From Leptofilum sp965368765 (GTDB lineage Bacteria > Chloroflexota > Anaerolineae > Promineifilales > Promineifilaceae), in the NCBI GenBank assembly GCA_965368765.1, contig CBDUOF010000010.1, positions 1 to 30,698 on the forward strand: a stretch of DNA of 30,698 nt. The letters run 5' to 3'. A program made the translations under genes and the position numbers. This document shows positions 1 through 7,696 of the stretch, in pieces. Below the pieces are notes generated by a model. That model worked only from the letters and a program-made list of their open reading frames with translations, searched no databases and was not told the origin of the DNA. The stretch's first letter is position 1. Each line of letters starts with the position of its first letter.

Positions 1-302
1 ACGACTTTGCCCAGCAAAAACGGGGTCTCGTCTGCCATTGCCTGCCACTGGGCATCGTCCAAAGTGTCTTGCAGAACGGTCGTTGCCTGCTCCGTAACCG
101 CTTCGCGCCGGTCGCGTTCGTCCAGGGGCATGATGCGCTGATCGGCTACCTCACCTTCCTCATCAGGAACAAGTGGCTGCCAATCGACGCGGTGCTTTTC
201 CTGGTTGGCGGCGGTGTTGTGGCGTAGTTTTTTACGCCGCCCTTTTTCAGAATTCCATGATTTGCGCTGCTGCTGACGAATCTCTTTCTTCTTCTTGCTC
301 AT
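1..302 (-). CDS. N-terminal part of an unidentified basic protein (possibly RsgA-like GTPase), cut by window edge
   Basis: About 100 codons are visible from an ATG at 302 before the window ends, with no stop. The first 30 residues are very basic (MSKKKEIRQQQR, then KGRRKKLRH), then an acidic stretch, and near residues 55-65 RIMPLDERDRREA. The visible part ends FLLGKVV, which could be the first strand of an OB-fold. Some ribosome-small-subunit GTPases (RsgA) have a charged N-terminal extension before an OB-fold, so that is one possibility, but no GTPase motif is in view. The gene follows DUF5990 by 4 bp on the same strand and is likely its operon partner. No strong Shine-Dalgarno is seen. That it is a real coding region is more certain than the family. 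Confidence 0.6.
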   Translation of the reverse strand, partial: MSKKKKEIRQQQRKSWNSEKGRRKKLRHNTAANQEKHRVDWQPLVPDEEGEVADQRIMPLDERDRREAVTEQATTVLQDTLDDAQWQAMADETPFLLGKV

Positions 303-306
303 CAAT

Positions 307-753
307 TTACTCGCTTGAATGTATGCGCCACTGTACGGTTTTGACGGAGGCGGCAACAGGGCCGCCATCGCGGGCGATGCCGCTGACTGTGCCGTGAAGG
401 CCGCTTTTTTGAGCAACGGCCGTTGCTACCAGTTTGTTCGGGATCAATCCCAGCGGAATTTTGGCGCGACGCAGGCCATGCCAACCACTGTTTTGCTGCC
501 ACCCCCAGTTGAGGTACAGAAACCGCTCGCCGGGACGACCGTGCACAAAAGGTCCTTTCCAGTCAAACGTATGGTCAGGTTGGGGAACGGCTGTTGCTGC
601 CAAAGTAACCGCCAACCGGGTCATTTCAGGATGCAACTCTTGTACATCGACCACAGTTTTGCCTCGCTGCACGCCAAATTGTAGCTGTCCTGCCACCACG
701 GTTGGCAGCGGTTCAACGGTGAGTTGAATCGGTATGATTTTTGTCTCTGCCAT
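307..753 (-). CDS. DUF5990 family protein
   Basis: 148 residues. The central segment WKGPFVHGRPGERFLYLNWG (residues 65-84) is the hallmark I recall for the DUF5990 family, and the following RRAKIPLGLIP also fits. The family has no established function; members are small soluble proteins. There is no signal peptide or membrane segment. The ATG lies 3 bp after the stop of the upstream small gene and the stop is 4 bp before the next start, so it is translated as part of a tight operon. The octamer ACGGCCGT lies in the gene at 416. The family call rests on memory of the motif, not on a search. Confidence 0.75.
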   Translation of the reverse strand: MAETKIIPIQLTVEPLPTVVAGQLQFGVQRGKTVVDVQELHPEMTRLAVTLAATAVPQPDHTFDWKGPFVHGRPGERFLYLNWGWQQNSGWHGLRRAKIPLGLIPNKLVATAVAQKSGLHGTVSGIARDGGPVAASVKTVQWRIHSSE

Positions 754-756
754 AAG

Positions 757-1101
757 TTACTCTGTGCTCAGACACCAGCCGATGAGGCGGCGGACGAAGT
801 CGTTCGTAGGATACGGCTTACTATCGTGCTTCCAGCGCGGCACCTGCACCGCTTTGGCCCCTGGCTGGCGGGGAAACTGCTCTCCCTCCACGCGTAAGGT
901 GGTGAACGCATCCCCTTCTTTGGGCAAGCGGTAATGCACGATGAACTTTTTATTGGTGGCGATAATGTGCAAATATCGTTCTGGCGTATGATCCACAAAC
1001 CCCCCTTCTTCGGGAATCTGTTTTTCTTTGTCTTCGACGTACCAGATAAACGGCCGTCCCTTCACAGTCACCTTGCGTTTGCCTTTGGTGTTAACTGCCA
1101 A
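757..1101 (-). CDS. Small hypothetical protein, probable TTG start
   Basis: The open frame runs from an ATG at 1146, which would overlap the stop of the acetyltransferase gene by 32 bp and has no Shine-Dalgarno. A TTG at 1101-1099 is preceded by AGGAGG at 1112-1107 with a 5-nt spacer and removes the overlap, so I choose it (114 residues). The protein is soluble and basic with KGKRKVTVKGRPFIWYV near the start and a WKHDSKPYPTNDFVRRLIGWCL tail; spacing of aromatic residues suggests a small beta-rich fold. I do not recognise a named family. It lies between a GNAT and a DUF5990 gene in one operon. Confidence 0.65.
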   Translation of the reverse strand: MAVNTKGKRKVTVKGRPFIWYVEDKEKQIPEEGGFVDHTPERYLHIIATNKKFIVHYRLPKEGDAFTTLRVEGEQFPRQPGAKAVQVPRWKHDSKPYPTNDFVRRLIGWCLSTE

Positions 1102-1114
1102 ACCAACCTCCTCT

Positions 1115-2167
1115 TTATGAATTGCCTTGTCCAGACTGTTTATCATTTAATCGTAGTGGCTTACGAAGTGTCACGCTGCGCTTGACTTCTTTAAAGCCCA
1201 TTTTTCGGTACAGCTGCACCGCGCCTGTGGGATTTTCGCCATCGACGCCCAGGGCCGCTTCGGCCATCCCGGCATCTTTGAGTACCTGAAAGCTGCGGGC
1301 AATGAGCGCTTTGGCAATACCCTGCCCGCGCCACGGTCGTCTGACAAAGATCGTTTCGGTATAGCCACGCTTTCGCGCGTTTTCCTTGTTTTCTTTTTCA
1401 TCAATGAAGTTGAGCACGCCGCCCGCCACCTCATTGCCCGCCCAGGCAATTTGCCAAAGGTCGGGATTGAAGTGATGGTATTTACTTTCGGCGGCAAAGT
1501 TCTCTTCGCTCCATTCAGACATGCCCCAATGGTCGCGGAACGCTTCCCGCGCCCCTTCCCATATTTGGCGCCATTCGGTCAGCGTGCCCCGGCGAACCGC
1601 AATGTCATTTGGCAGTGGATAGCTGGGAATGTTGTCGAGATTCGGCCGTACCATATCAAAGCCGTAGCGCACAATTTCATGTCCTTCCGCCTGCAGTAAG
1701 TTTATCCAATCCGACTCCGTTTGTAAGCCCCAGTTCACAAAATAGCGCTTTTTCCCGGCGGGATGTTTGGCGGCAATTTGGCGCAGACGCTGCTTGAGAT
1801 GGCGCACCATGGCCAGGCGAATGCCTGTGCCGCGCCATTCAGGCAGAAGGTGGGCCCAGAAGTAGTAACTAATGCTGCCATCTACCATATTTTGCCACCA
1901 GCAACGGCCGTATCCCACCGCTGCCTTGTACACTTCCGCAAAAATCAAATCCGTTTTGGGATCACAGTTTGTCAAATGGGCGTAATCAATGCCGATTTCT
2001 TCTATCGTGGCAACCTCCTCCACCTGGTCAACTTCACGACTACCGTTAAGAATCGCTGCGATATGTGGATAATCGCGTTCACCGACAAAGCGGCGAAAGG
2101 AAAGTCCCGGTACGGCAGGCATTTCAGCCACCGTAATTGGGTTGTTCAATAATTCTGGATAAGCCAT
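1115..2167 (-). CDS. Tandem GNAT N-acetyltransferase
   Basis: 350 residues with two GNAT folds. The first (about 22-175) has the acetyl-CoA loop-like WRGTGIRLAM, and the second (about 190-340) has the clear RPWRGQGIAKALI motif followed by NPTGAVQLYRKMGFKEV, the standard end of the fold. Duplicated GNATs of this length resemble mycothiol synthase (MshD) and aminoglycoside acetyltransferase-like proteins, where usually the C-terminal half is active; the substrate here cannot be read. The start has AAGGA seven bases upstream. It lies 19 bp downstream of an ABC exporter gene, so it may modify or protect against the same small molecule, which is inference. Confidence 0.88.
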   Translation of the reverse strand: MAYPELLNNPITVAEMPAVPGLSFRRFVGERDYPHIAAILNGSREVDQVEEVATIEEIGIDYAHLTNCDPKTDLIFAEVYKAAVGYGRCWWQNMVDGSISYYFWAHLLPEWRGTGIRLAMVRHLKQRLRQIAAKHPAGKKRYFVNWGLQTESDWINLLQAEGHEIVRYGFDMVRPNLDNIPSYPLPNDIAVRRGTLTEWRQIWEGAREAFRDHWGMSEWSEENFAAESKYHHFNPDLWQIAWAGNEVAGGVLNFIDEKENKENARKRGYTETIFVRRPWRGQGIAKALIARSFQVLKDAGMAEAALGVDGENPTGAVQLYRKMGFKEVKRSVTLRKPLRLNDKQSGQGNS

Positions 2168-2186
2168 TTGTTTGTCCTTCTTTTCG

Positions 2187-4007
2187 TTAAATACTCAGCT
2201 GCCTGTTGTACAATTTTGCATATGCACCACCCCGCGAGATTAATGCCTCATGGGTTCCCTGTTCCTCAATGCCTTTCTCTGTCAAGACAACAATTCGTTG
2301 GGCATTCTTGACAGTTGACAATCGATGGGCGATGACGATTGTGGTGCGGGTGGCGGCCAACTTCTCCAATGATTCCCGAATGGCCTGTTCGCTTTCATTG
2401 TCCAGAGCGCTTGTTGCCTCATCAAAAATGATTACCGGGGGATTCTTCAAAAAAACGCGGGCAACGCTTAGGCGCTGCTTTTGCCCTCCGGACAACTTGA
2501 CGCCACGCTGCCCAATATCCGTTTCATATCCGTCAGGCAAGGCCATAATAAATTGATGGGCGTTGGCTTTTTTTGCGGCGGCCACAATTTCTGCGTTACA
2601 TGCATTAATATTGCCGTAGCGAATATTGTCCGCCACCGTCCCGGCAAATAAATAGATATCTTGCTGCACAATTCCGATATTTCTTCTCAAAGAATTCAGG
2701 CTAATCGCCTTAATATTTGTGCCGTCCAACAATATCTCCCCTTCATTACTCTCATAAAAGCGAGGGATGAGCGAACAAAGTGTTGTTTTACCGATGCCTG
2801 ATGTCCCCACCAGGGCCACAAATTCGCCAGCTTTTATGGTTAGGGTGAGATTCTCGAAGACATAGTCACAGCCATCTTTGTACTTAAAGCTAGTGCCGAC
2901 AAATTCTATGGTTCCCTGAACTTCTGCAAGTTCCTTCGCGCCGACTGCCTCCCGCACATCTGGCTCGATCTCCAGGAGTTCCATGATGCGCTCGAAGCCA
3001 GCGATTCCGTCCTGATAAAGTCGGGTGAAATTACCATATCGTCGAATAGGTTCAATGAGAATGCCGACGTACAACAAAAAGGTAATTAAGTCGGGCAAAT
3101 CCAGCGCAGCACCATCAGGGCGCCCACCGGCAATTGTGATGCCGCCGAAGATTATCACCGCTATCGTCATGAGTTGGGTAAAGGCGATCAGGCCTTCATA
3201 AAAGTAGGTTTCGCCACGATAACTATCTCTTCTGCTTTCGAGAAAGCGCTCATTTTCGTGCCTGAACTTCCTGGCTTCGATCGCTTCATTGGTAAAAGAT
3301 TTCACTACCCGGATGCCTGAAAGAGTGTCTTCAACCTGGGCGTTGATATCCCCAATGCGATCCCGACTATTTCTTAGCGCTACCTTCATTTTTTTGTTGA
3401 AATAAACGGCATAGATGGCCATGATGGGCAAAAAGAGAAAGAGGATGAAGGCGAGTTTGATATTAATTGTGAGCAAGATGATAAATGTTCCTGCGAAGTT
3501 CAACAGGGAAATAACGATATCCTCTGGTCCATGATGAAATAACTCAGCCAGATCAAACGAATCGTTACTCAGTCGCGTCATTAGCTGGCCTACCTTTTGT
3601 TCATCGAAGAAGCTAAATGACAGTTTTTGGGTGTGGTCAAACAGTTCCTGACGCACATCGCGCTCCATCATGGCACCCATCATGTGCCCTTGATAGGCCA
3701 CAAACATGTTACACATCGTGTGAATCATGATCAGCAGCAGCATCACAGCGCCCATGCCATAGATTTGGTTTAGCGTGTTGGTCGCACGGTTTGCCAGCAC
3801 GTTTTTGGTGATAAAGTTGACACATAAAGGAATGAGCAACGTCGTAGCCGACACAACAAAAGCCGAGACCATGTCTGCCATAAACAAACTGGAATAAGGT
3901 TTGTAATAGGACAAGAATTTTTTGCCACGGGCGTTTAAGATGTTGAATTTGTAACGGCCGTTCCAATACCGCAACGGCCGTTCTGCTAAGCCTTCGTAAT
4001 TTCCCAC
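2187..4007 (-). CDS. ABC exporter half-transporter (permease-ATPase fusion), canonical ATPase
   Basis: 606 residues. A six-helix exporter domain spans about 40-335 and an ATPase domain 365-606. The ATPase has Walker A GTSGIGKTT (401-409), Q-loop around VQQDIYLF, signature LSGGQ (505-509), Walker B with the catalytic pair D529-E530, and His561. All are canonical, so it can work as an MsbA/LmrA-like homodimer. The start is GTG, directly after the TAA of the upstream ABC gene (zero spacing), which implies translational coupling. The substrate (drug, lipid or peptide) is unknown. Two octamer copies (3954, 3974) fall in its first codons and specify NGR and RP residues. Confidence 0.92.
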   Translation of the reverse strand: MGNYEGLAERPLRYWNGRYKFNILNARGKKFLSYYKPYSSLFMADMVSAFVVSATTLLIPLCVNFITKNVLANRATNTLNQIYGMGAVMLLLIMIHTMCNMFVAYQGHMMGAMMERDVRQELFDHTQKLSFSFFDEQKVGQLMTRLSNDSFDLAELFHHGPEDIVISLLNFAGTFIILLTINIKLAFILFLFLPIMAIYAVYFNKKMKVALRNSRDRIGDINAQVEDTLSGIRVVKSFTNEAIEARKFRHENERFLESRRDSYRGETYFYEGLIAFTQLMTIAVIIFGGITIAGGRPDGAALDLPDLITFLLYVGILIEPIRRYGNFTRLYQDGIAGFERIMELLEIEPDVREAVGAKELAEVQGTIEFVGTSFKYKDGCDYVFENLTLTIKAGEFVALVGTSGIGKTTLCSLIPRFYESNEGEILLDGTNIKAISLNSLRRNIGIVQQDIYLFAGTVADNIRYGNINACNAEIVAAAKKANAHQFIMALPDGYETDIGQRGVKLSGGQKQRLSVARVFLKNPPVIIFDEATSALDNESEQAIRESLEKLAATRTTIVIAHRLSTVKNAQRIVVLTEKGIEEQGTHEALISRGGAYAKLYNRQLSI

Positions 4008-5855
4008 TTACACCATCTCTTTCTGCCACAGCTCACGCATGGCGGGTGAGGTTGCCAGTAATTCCTTTAACGTACCGCTTGCGGCGATACGGCCGTTTTC
4101 CAGCACAATGATCTGGTCGGCGCGCTGCAATACGGCACGACGATGCGTGACGACCAGGCAGGTCTTTGTTTTTTGGTGCCCTTGCGGTTCTGGGACAAAC
4201 AGCTTACCCCAGAGCTGCGCCTCCGTTTCCACATCCAGCGCGCTGGACAAATCATCAAAGACCAGCAGTTCTGCGTCTCGTACCAGCATCCGGGCGGTGG
4301 CGGTGCGCTGCACCTGCCCACCCGAGAGCCGCACCCCGCGCGGCCCCACGACGGTGTCTAGGCCAGCTTCTAATTGGGCGATGTCTGGGGTAAGGACGGC
4401 CGTTTCGACAGCCTGCCCTAGCTGATCATCTGGTAAACCAAGCAGGATATTGTCGCGCAGTGGTTCGCTGAAAAGGCGGGGTACCTGTGGCGTGTAGGCC
4501 GCACGGGGCGGCACAAAAAAGGAGGCAGCATTAGCAATAAGACGGCCGTTCCAGCGGATCTCACCCCCGGCAGCTGGCAGAAGCCCCAGCAGCACGCGCA
4601 GCAGGGTGGTCTTGCCGGAGCCAATTTTGCCAGTGATCACCGTGAAGCTGCCGCGTGGCAGGCTGAAGCTGATGTCAGTGAGGGCCCAATGTTCGGTGTC
4701 CGCTGTTTGGTCGTCGGCAATGGTGCTGCCGTTTGCCGATGAGGGATGACCGTTCACAAAATAGTGTAGCCCTTCAATCTCTAGCCGTTCCAGCCGATCG
4801 GCAGCCGATTTTAACGGTTTAACGATGGCTGGTGCCGCCTCATCTTCAAAGATGGGGACGTGGGTTACCAGATTTTCCGGCGGTGCCTGCGGCGTGATTT
4901 CCTGCAGACGGTCCAATACGACCCGCTGCTGGGCAATCTCGGAAATATAGCCACCAATATCGGCCGGAAAGCGGGAAGTGAAGAAGAGGTAGGTGCTGAA
5001 CAACACAAAATCACCGACGGTAAAATCACCGTTGCGCATGGAAACGCCAGCCATCACCACCATCAGGGCCACGGCGACATCCCCCATGTTGTCAGAAACG
5101 GATTGGTAGATGCCCCAAAAGAGACCAAAACGGACGTTTGCCACGCGCCGTTCCTCGCTGAGCTGACGGAAGTAGCCAATGGTGCCCGTTTCGGCGTCGG
5201 CCACTTTCATTGCCTGAATGGCGCCAAACGTCTCACCCAAAAAGGAGGTGACCCGGCTGTCGCTGACGCGGCTGATGCGCACGTAGCTCAGAAAGCGGCT
5301 CCAGGCCCATCGCGTGAGAAAAAACACACCAATGAGGGGCAAGATGGATACGGCCGTAATTCCCGGCGCAATGCGAAACATGATGACTAAAGCAAAGATG
5401 GCAAACACCGTCTTGCCCACAATTTGCGGAATCCAGGTGGGGAAGTCGGCAAAGTCAGCCAAATCATCGTCTAAGCGATTAATGACATCGCCAGTTGGCA
5501 CCGGCAGCGGCACGGCGCCCGGCTTTTGCAGGATCGTGTGCATGATGTTGGTGCGCATCAGCGATCCGCCTGCCATGCGCACTTTTGCGGCGCCCCAGTT
5601 GCCTAGAACGTCCGTGAGCATGCGGCTTAGTTCCACCCCGATGATGAGCAGCAGCAGGGTCCACAGGCCACTGGAAAGCGTCACCGAGCCTGTCGCACTG
5701 CTATTTAGTTGATCAAAGTAACTTTTTTCCAACCAGCCCGGCACCAGGCGCATTCCCAGCGCGTAAACAGCCAGGATGACGCTCAAAATAAAGTGCCATG
5801 GTCGATAACGTATCAGGGCCCAGGTGCCGGTTTTTATCGCTAGCTTACCTGTCAT
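4008..5855 (-). CDS. ABC exporter half-transporter with degenerate Walker B (Asp for Glu)
   Basis: 615 residues, exporter membrane domain about 18-310 and ATPase about 355-615. Walker A GKIGSGKTT is at 409-417, signature LSGGQ at 510-514 and His571 in VVTHRR. The Walker B motif reads LLVFDD (530-535): position 535 is Asp where the catalytic Glu is expected. This is the known hallmark of the non-catalytic half of heterodimeric exporters such as TM287/288 and BmrCD. Its best partner is the half-transporter at 7697-9565, whose signature motif is degenerate. A roughly 35-residue linker (375-390 region) is poorly conserved. The start ATG overlaps the APH-like gene stop by 11 bp. Confidence 0.92.
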   Translation of the reverse strand: MTGKLAIKTGTWALIRYRPWHFILSVILAVYALGMRLVPGWLEKSYFDQLNSSATGSVTLSSGLWTLLLLIIGVELSRMLTDVLGNWGAAKVRMAGGSLMRTNIMHTILQKPGAVPLPVPTGDVINRLDDDLADFADFPTWIPQIVGKTVFAIFALVIMFRIAPGITAVSILPLIGVFFLTRWAWSRFLSYVRISRVSDSRVTSFLGETFGAIQAMKVADAETGTIGYFRQLSEERRVANVRFGLFWGIYQSVSDNMGDVAVALMVVMAGVSMRNGDFTVGDFVLFSTYLFFTSRFPADIGGYISEIAQQRVVLDRLQEITPQAPPENLVTHVPIFEDEAAPAIVKPLKSAADRLERLEIEGLHYFVNGHPSSANGSTIADDQTADTEHWALTDISFSLPRGSFTVITGKIGSGKTTLLRVLLGLLPAAGGEIRWNGRLIANAASFFVPPRAAYTPQVPRLFSEPLRDNILLGLPDDQLGQAVETAVLTPDIAQLEAGLDTVVGPRGVRLSGGQVQRTATARMLVRDAELLVFDDLSSALDVETEAQLWGKLFVPEPQGHQKTKTCLVVTHRRAVLQRADQIIVLENGRIAASGTLKELLATSPAMRELWQKEMV

Positions 5856-6969
5856 TTTTACCTCTTAATGAGTGACCCACCATAACGCTATGCCAGAGTT
5901 CGCTGCAGTTTAGATCATCACAGGCAGTCAGTGCTCGTTGCAGCATGCGCAACCAGACATGAAACCAGCGTTTGTTTATCCCGCCTCGACAATACTCTGT
6001 GGCATAACAAACGCATGTTGCCACGCACAATCTGTAATCGTCATACAGCCGTTCCCAGGTGTAACCGACAACGCCATTTTGAATGAGATGGGCGTGGTAC
6101 CGTTTGAGAACGGGGATTTCCCATTGCCGTCTTGTGTCAACTTCCCAATCAAGCACCATGGCATACGCCAGATCATACGCACCCAGCCATACGGTCAGAC
6201 TCCAGTTAAATGGCTGGCGATCAATGAGAAGGATAGGCGAATCTCCTTCTCGCGGCACCAGAATGTTGAACTGACCAGCGTCTCCGTGAATCAGGGTAAA
6301 GCCGTTGGCATCCTGGGTGCGCTCAATCAGTGCGCCTGGATGATTGGCAAATAAGCTGTGCATGACCTCAGGCCAGTGCGGCTTGAGATCATTGGGCGTG
6401 CGATTGAGAATATGGGCAACGCCGAGATGTGAGATATCGACAAAGTTTTGAATATGGCTGGCGCTGTGAATGCTGGCATTTGCTTCGGCAAGACGTTGCG
6501 CACCCCACCAGCGAGCGTGGAGCGTCGCCAGCCCTTCGGCAAGTGCCAGCCCATAGCCAAGCGTAGGTTCTTTTTCGCCAGCCACAATATGGCTTTCAGA
6601 CAGATCGTCCAGCAGAATGTGGTAGCGTTTCAGGCTGTCTGAGTAGGCCGCATCGTAACAGCGAGGCAGCGGCGCGTCTGGCACATCCACATAGTCGCGG
6701 GTGTAATAGATAACTTCGGAATCATCAAACGATTCGCCATCTCCCAAATCGGTATTGGCTAGCTTTAAAAAGAGGCGCTGAGGCAATGTACCCTGCGCTT
6801 CATCTGTATAGCGTACGGTTAATTTGCAGTTTTTTGACCAGTTTCCGGCACCTGCCTGATGGGCAAATGAGGCCACGGCACCCCGGGTCAATGCGCCACT
6901 TTTGCTTAAAACGGCCGTTAACCAATCACACGTTACTTGGTCAATCTCCGTTATCACCTTATCGAACAT
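5845..6969 (-). CDS. Aminoglycoside-phosphotransferase-like (APH/EcKL-type) kinase
   Basis: 374 residues from the ATG at 6969, which has GGGAG six bases upstream; an ATG at 6993 would add eight residues and a longer overlap and has a poorly spaced ribosome site. The kinase core shows HGDAGQFNIL (H228, D230, N235) and the metal-binding ILLIDRQ (D250), as in the APH family of small-molecule kinases. The N-terminus (ITEIDQVTCDWLTAVLSKSG) is typical of the ecdysteroid-kinase-like/DUF1679-like branch. Substrate unknown; aminoglycoside resistance should not be assumed. It overlaps both neighbours (P-loop kinase upstream, ABC gene downstream) and is therefore co-translated with them. Confidence 0.85.
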   Translation of the reverse strand: MFDKVITEIDQVTCDWLTAVLSKSGALTRGAVASFAHQAGAGNWSKNCKLTVRYTDEAQGTLPQRLFLKLANTDLGDGESFDDSEVIYYTRDYVDVPDAPLPRCYDAAYSDSLKRYHILLDDLSESHIVAGEKEPTLGYGLALAEGLATLHARWWGAQRLAEANASIHSASHIQNFVDISHLGVAHILNRTPNDLKPHWPEVMHSLFANHPGALIERTQDANGFTLIHGDAGQFNILVPREGDSPILLIDRQPFNWSLTVWLGAYDLAYAMVLDWEVDTRRQWEIPVLKRYHAHLIQNGVVGYTWERLYDDYRLCVATCVCYATEYCRGGINKRWFHVWLRMLQRALTACDDLNCSELWHSVMVGHSLRGKNDR

Positions 6970-7579
6970 GATTATCTCCCAAGACCATTTCAATTAATGC
7001 CTCGACAGGCTGGTTTCCATCCTGGGGCAAAATGTTCATTTGCAGGGCAGACGCTTCTTCTTTGATCAAATTGTTGTACCAAAGACTGCGCCCCATAAAG
7101 TTCTGGAACATCTTCTCCGGGTCAGATGAACCCTTTAACCAGCTTTCATTGTGGCGTTCGCGCTTCTCCAATACTTCCGGGTCGATAACAAGCCAGCCTG
7201 ACCACACATTTTCAAGGGCCAGCTGATCAACCCAGCTGGGCCGTAGATGCCAGCCATCAATGACGATGCCTTTGCGAAGGTTCACATATTTGCGAATAAC
7301 CTGCCGAACCATCGGCCAGGTGCCTTCATGTCGTGCTGTGGCATCGGCGATCAGTTGTTCCACCGTACTGTTTGTATAATATTCGGTGTGGGTCCCGCGG
7401 CGCAGTGCGTGCAGGCCCGGGTGAGTTTCTGCCGTGGTTACGGCAATAGCGGCCGTTACCAGATCATCAATTGTTAGCGAGGTCACACCCAATCGGTTGG
7501 CCAATGCAGAGCCAAGGGTTGTCTTGCCTGCGCCCGGCGTGCCGCCTATTAAATATACTTTCTGTACTGACTGTTTCAT
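6959..7579 (-). CDS. P-loop small-molecule kinase / AAA-type ATPase
   Basis: 206 residues. The N-terminus VYLIGGTPGAGKTTLGSALANRLG contains a kinase-type Walker A; a second segment GIVIDGWHLRPSW may be the Walker B strand. The architecture resembles 2-phosphoglycerate-kinase-like and other nucleotide-kinase-fold proteins, with an EKRERHNESWLKGSSDPEKMFQNF lid-like helical region. A GTG at 7582 precedes the ATG at 7579; AGGGAG lies six bases before the ATG, so ATG is preferred. Its stop overlaps the APH-like kinase start by 11 bp, so two kinases of different folds are coupled. Substrate unknown. Confidence 0.82.
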   Translation of the reverse strand: MKQSVQKVYLIGGTPGAGKTTLGSALANRLGVTSLTIDDLVTAAIAVTTAETHPGLHALRRGTHTEYYTNSTVEQLIADATARHEGTWPMVRQVIRKYVNLRKGIVIDGWHLRPSWVDQLALENVWSGWLVIDPEVLEKRERHNESWLKGSSDPEKMFQNFMGRSLWYNNLIKEEASALQMNILPQDGNQPVEALIEMVLGDNHVR

Positions 7580-7599
7580 CACGTTCTCCCTAGAAATTG

Positions 7600-7660
7600 G
7601 ACGCTGATATCCCTGACTTTCCGGTTCAATTAGAGCGGGGTATGCACGACTTTCAGCGTC
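7600..7660. repeat. Inverted repeat in the ABC/kinase intergenic gap
   Basis: GACGCTGA at 7600-7607 is mirrored by TCAGCGTC at 7653-7660. The 45-bp interior contains further weak complementarity (TATCCC against GGGGTA). It sits in the 117-bp gap between the ABC gene stop and the P-loop kinase start and could fold as an intercistronic mRNA structure; there is no T-run. Confidence 0.4.
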
Positions 7661-7696
7661 TTGTATAGTGGTGCCTCGTTTGCGCTACCCGATATT

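Noticed and set aside
3709..4029. A 106-codon minus-strand frame overlapping the ABC junction
   Set aside because: It is an out-of-frame reading across two well-supported ABC genes.
5845..6969. Aminoglycoside resistance gene
   Set aside because: Only the general APH kinase fold is visible; this branch phosphorylates many small molecules.
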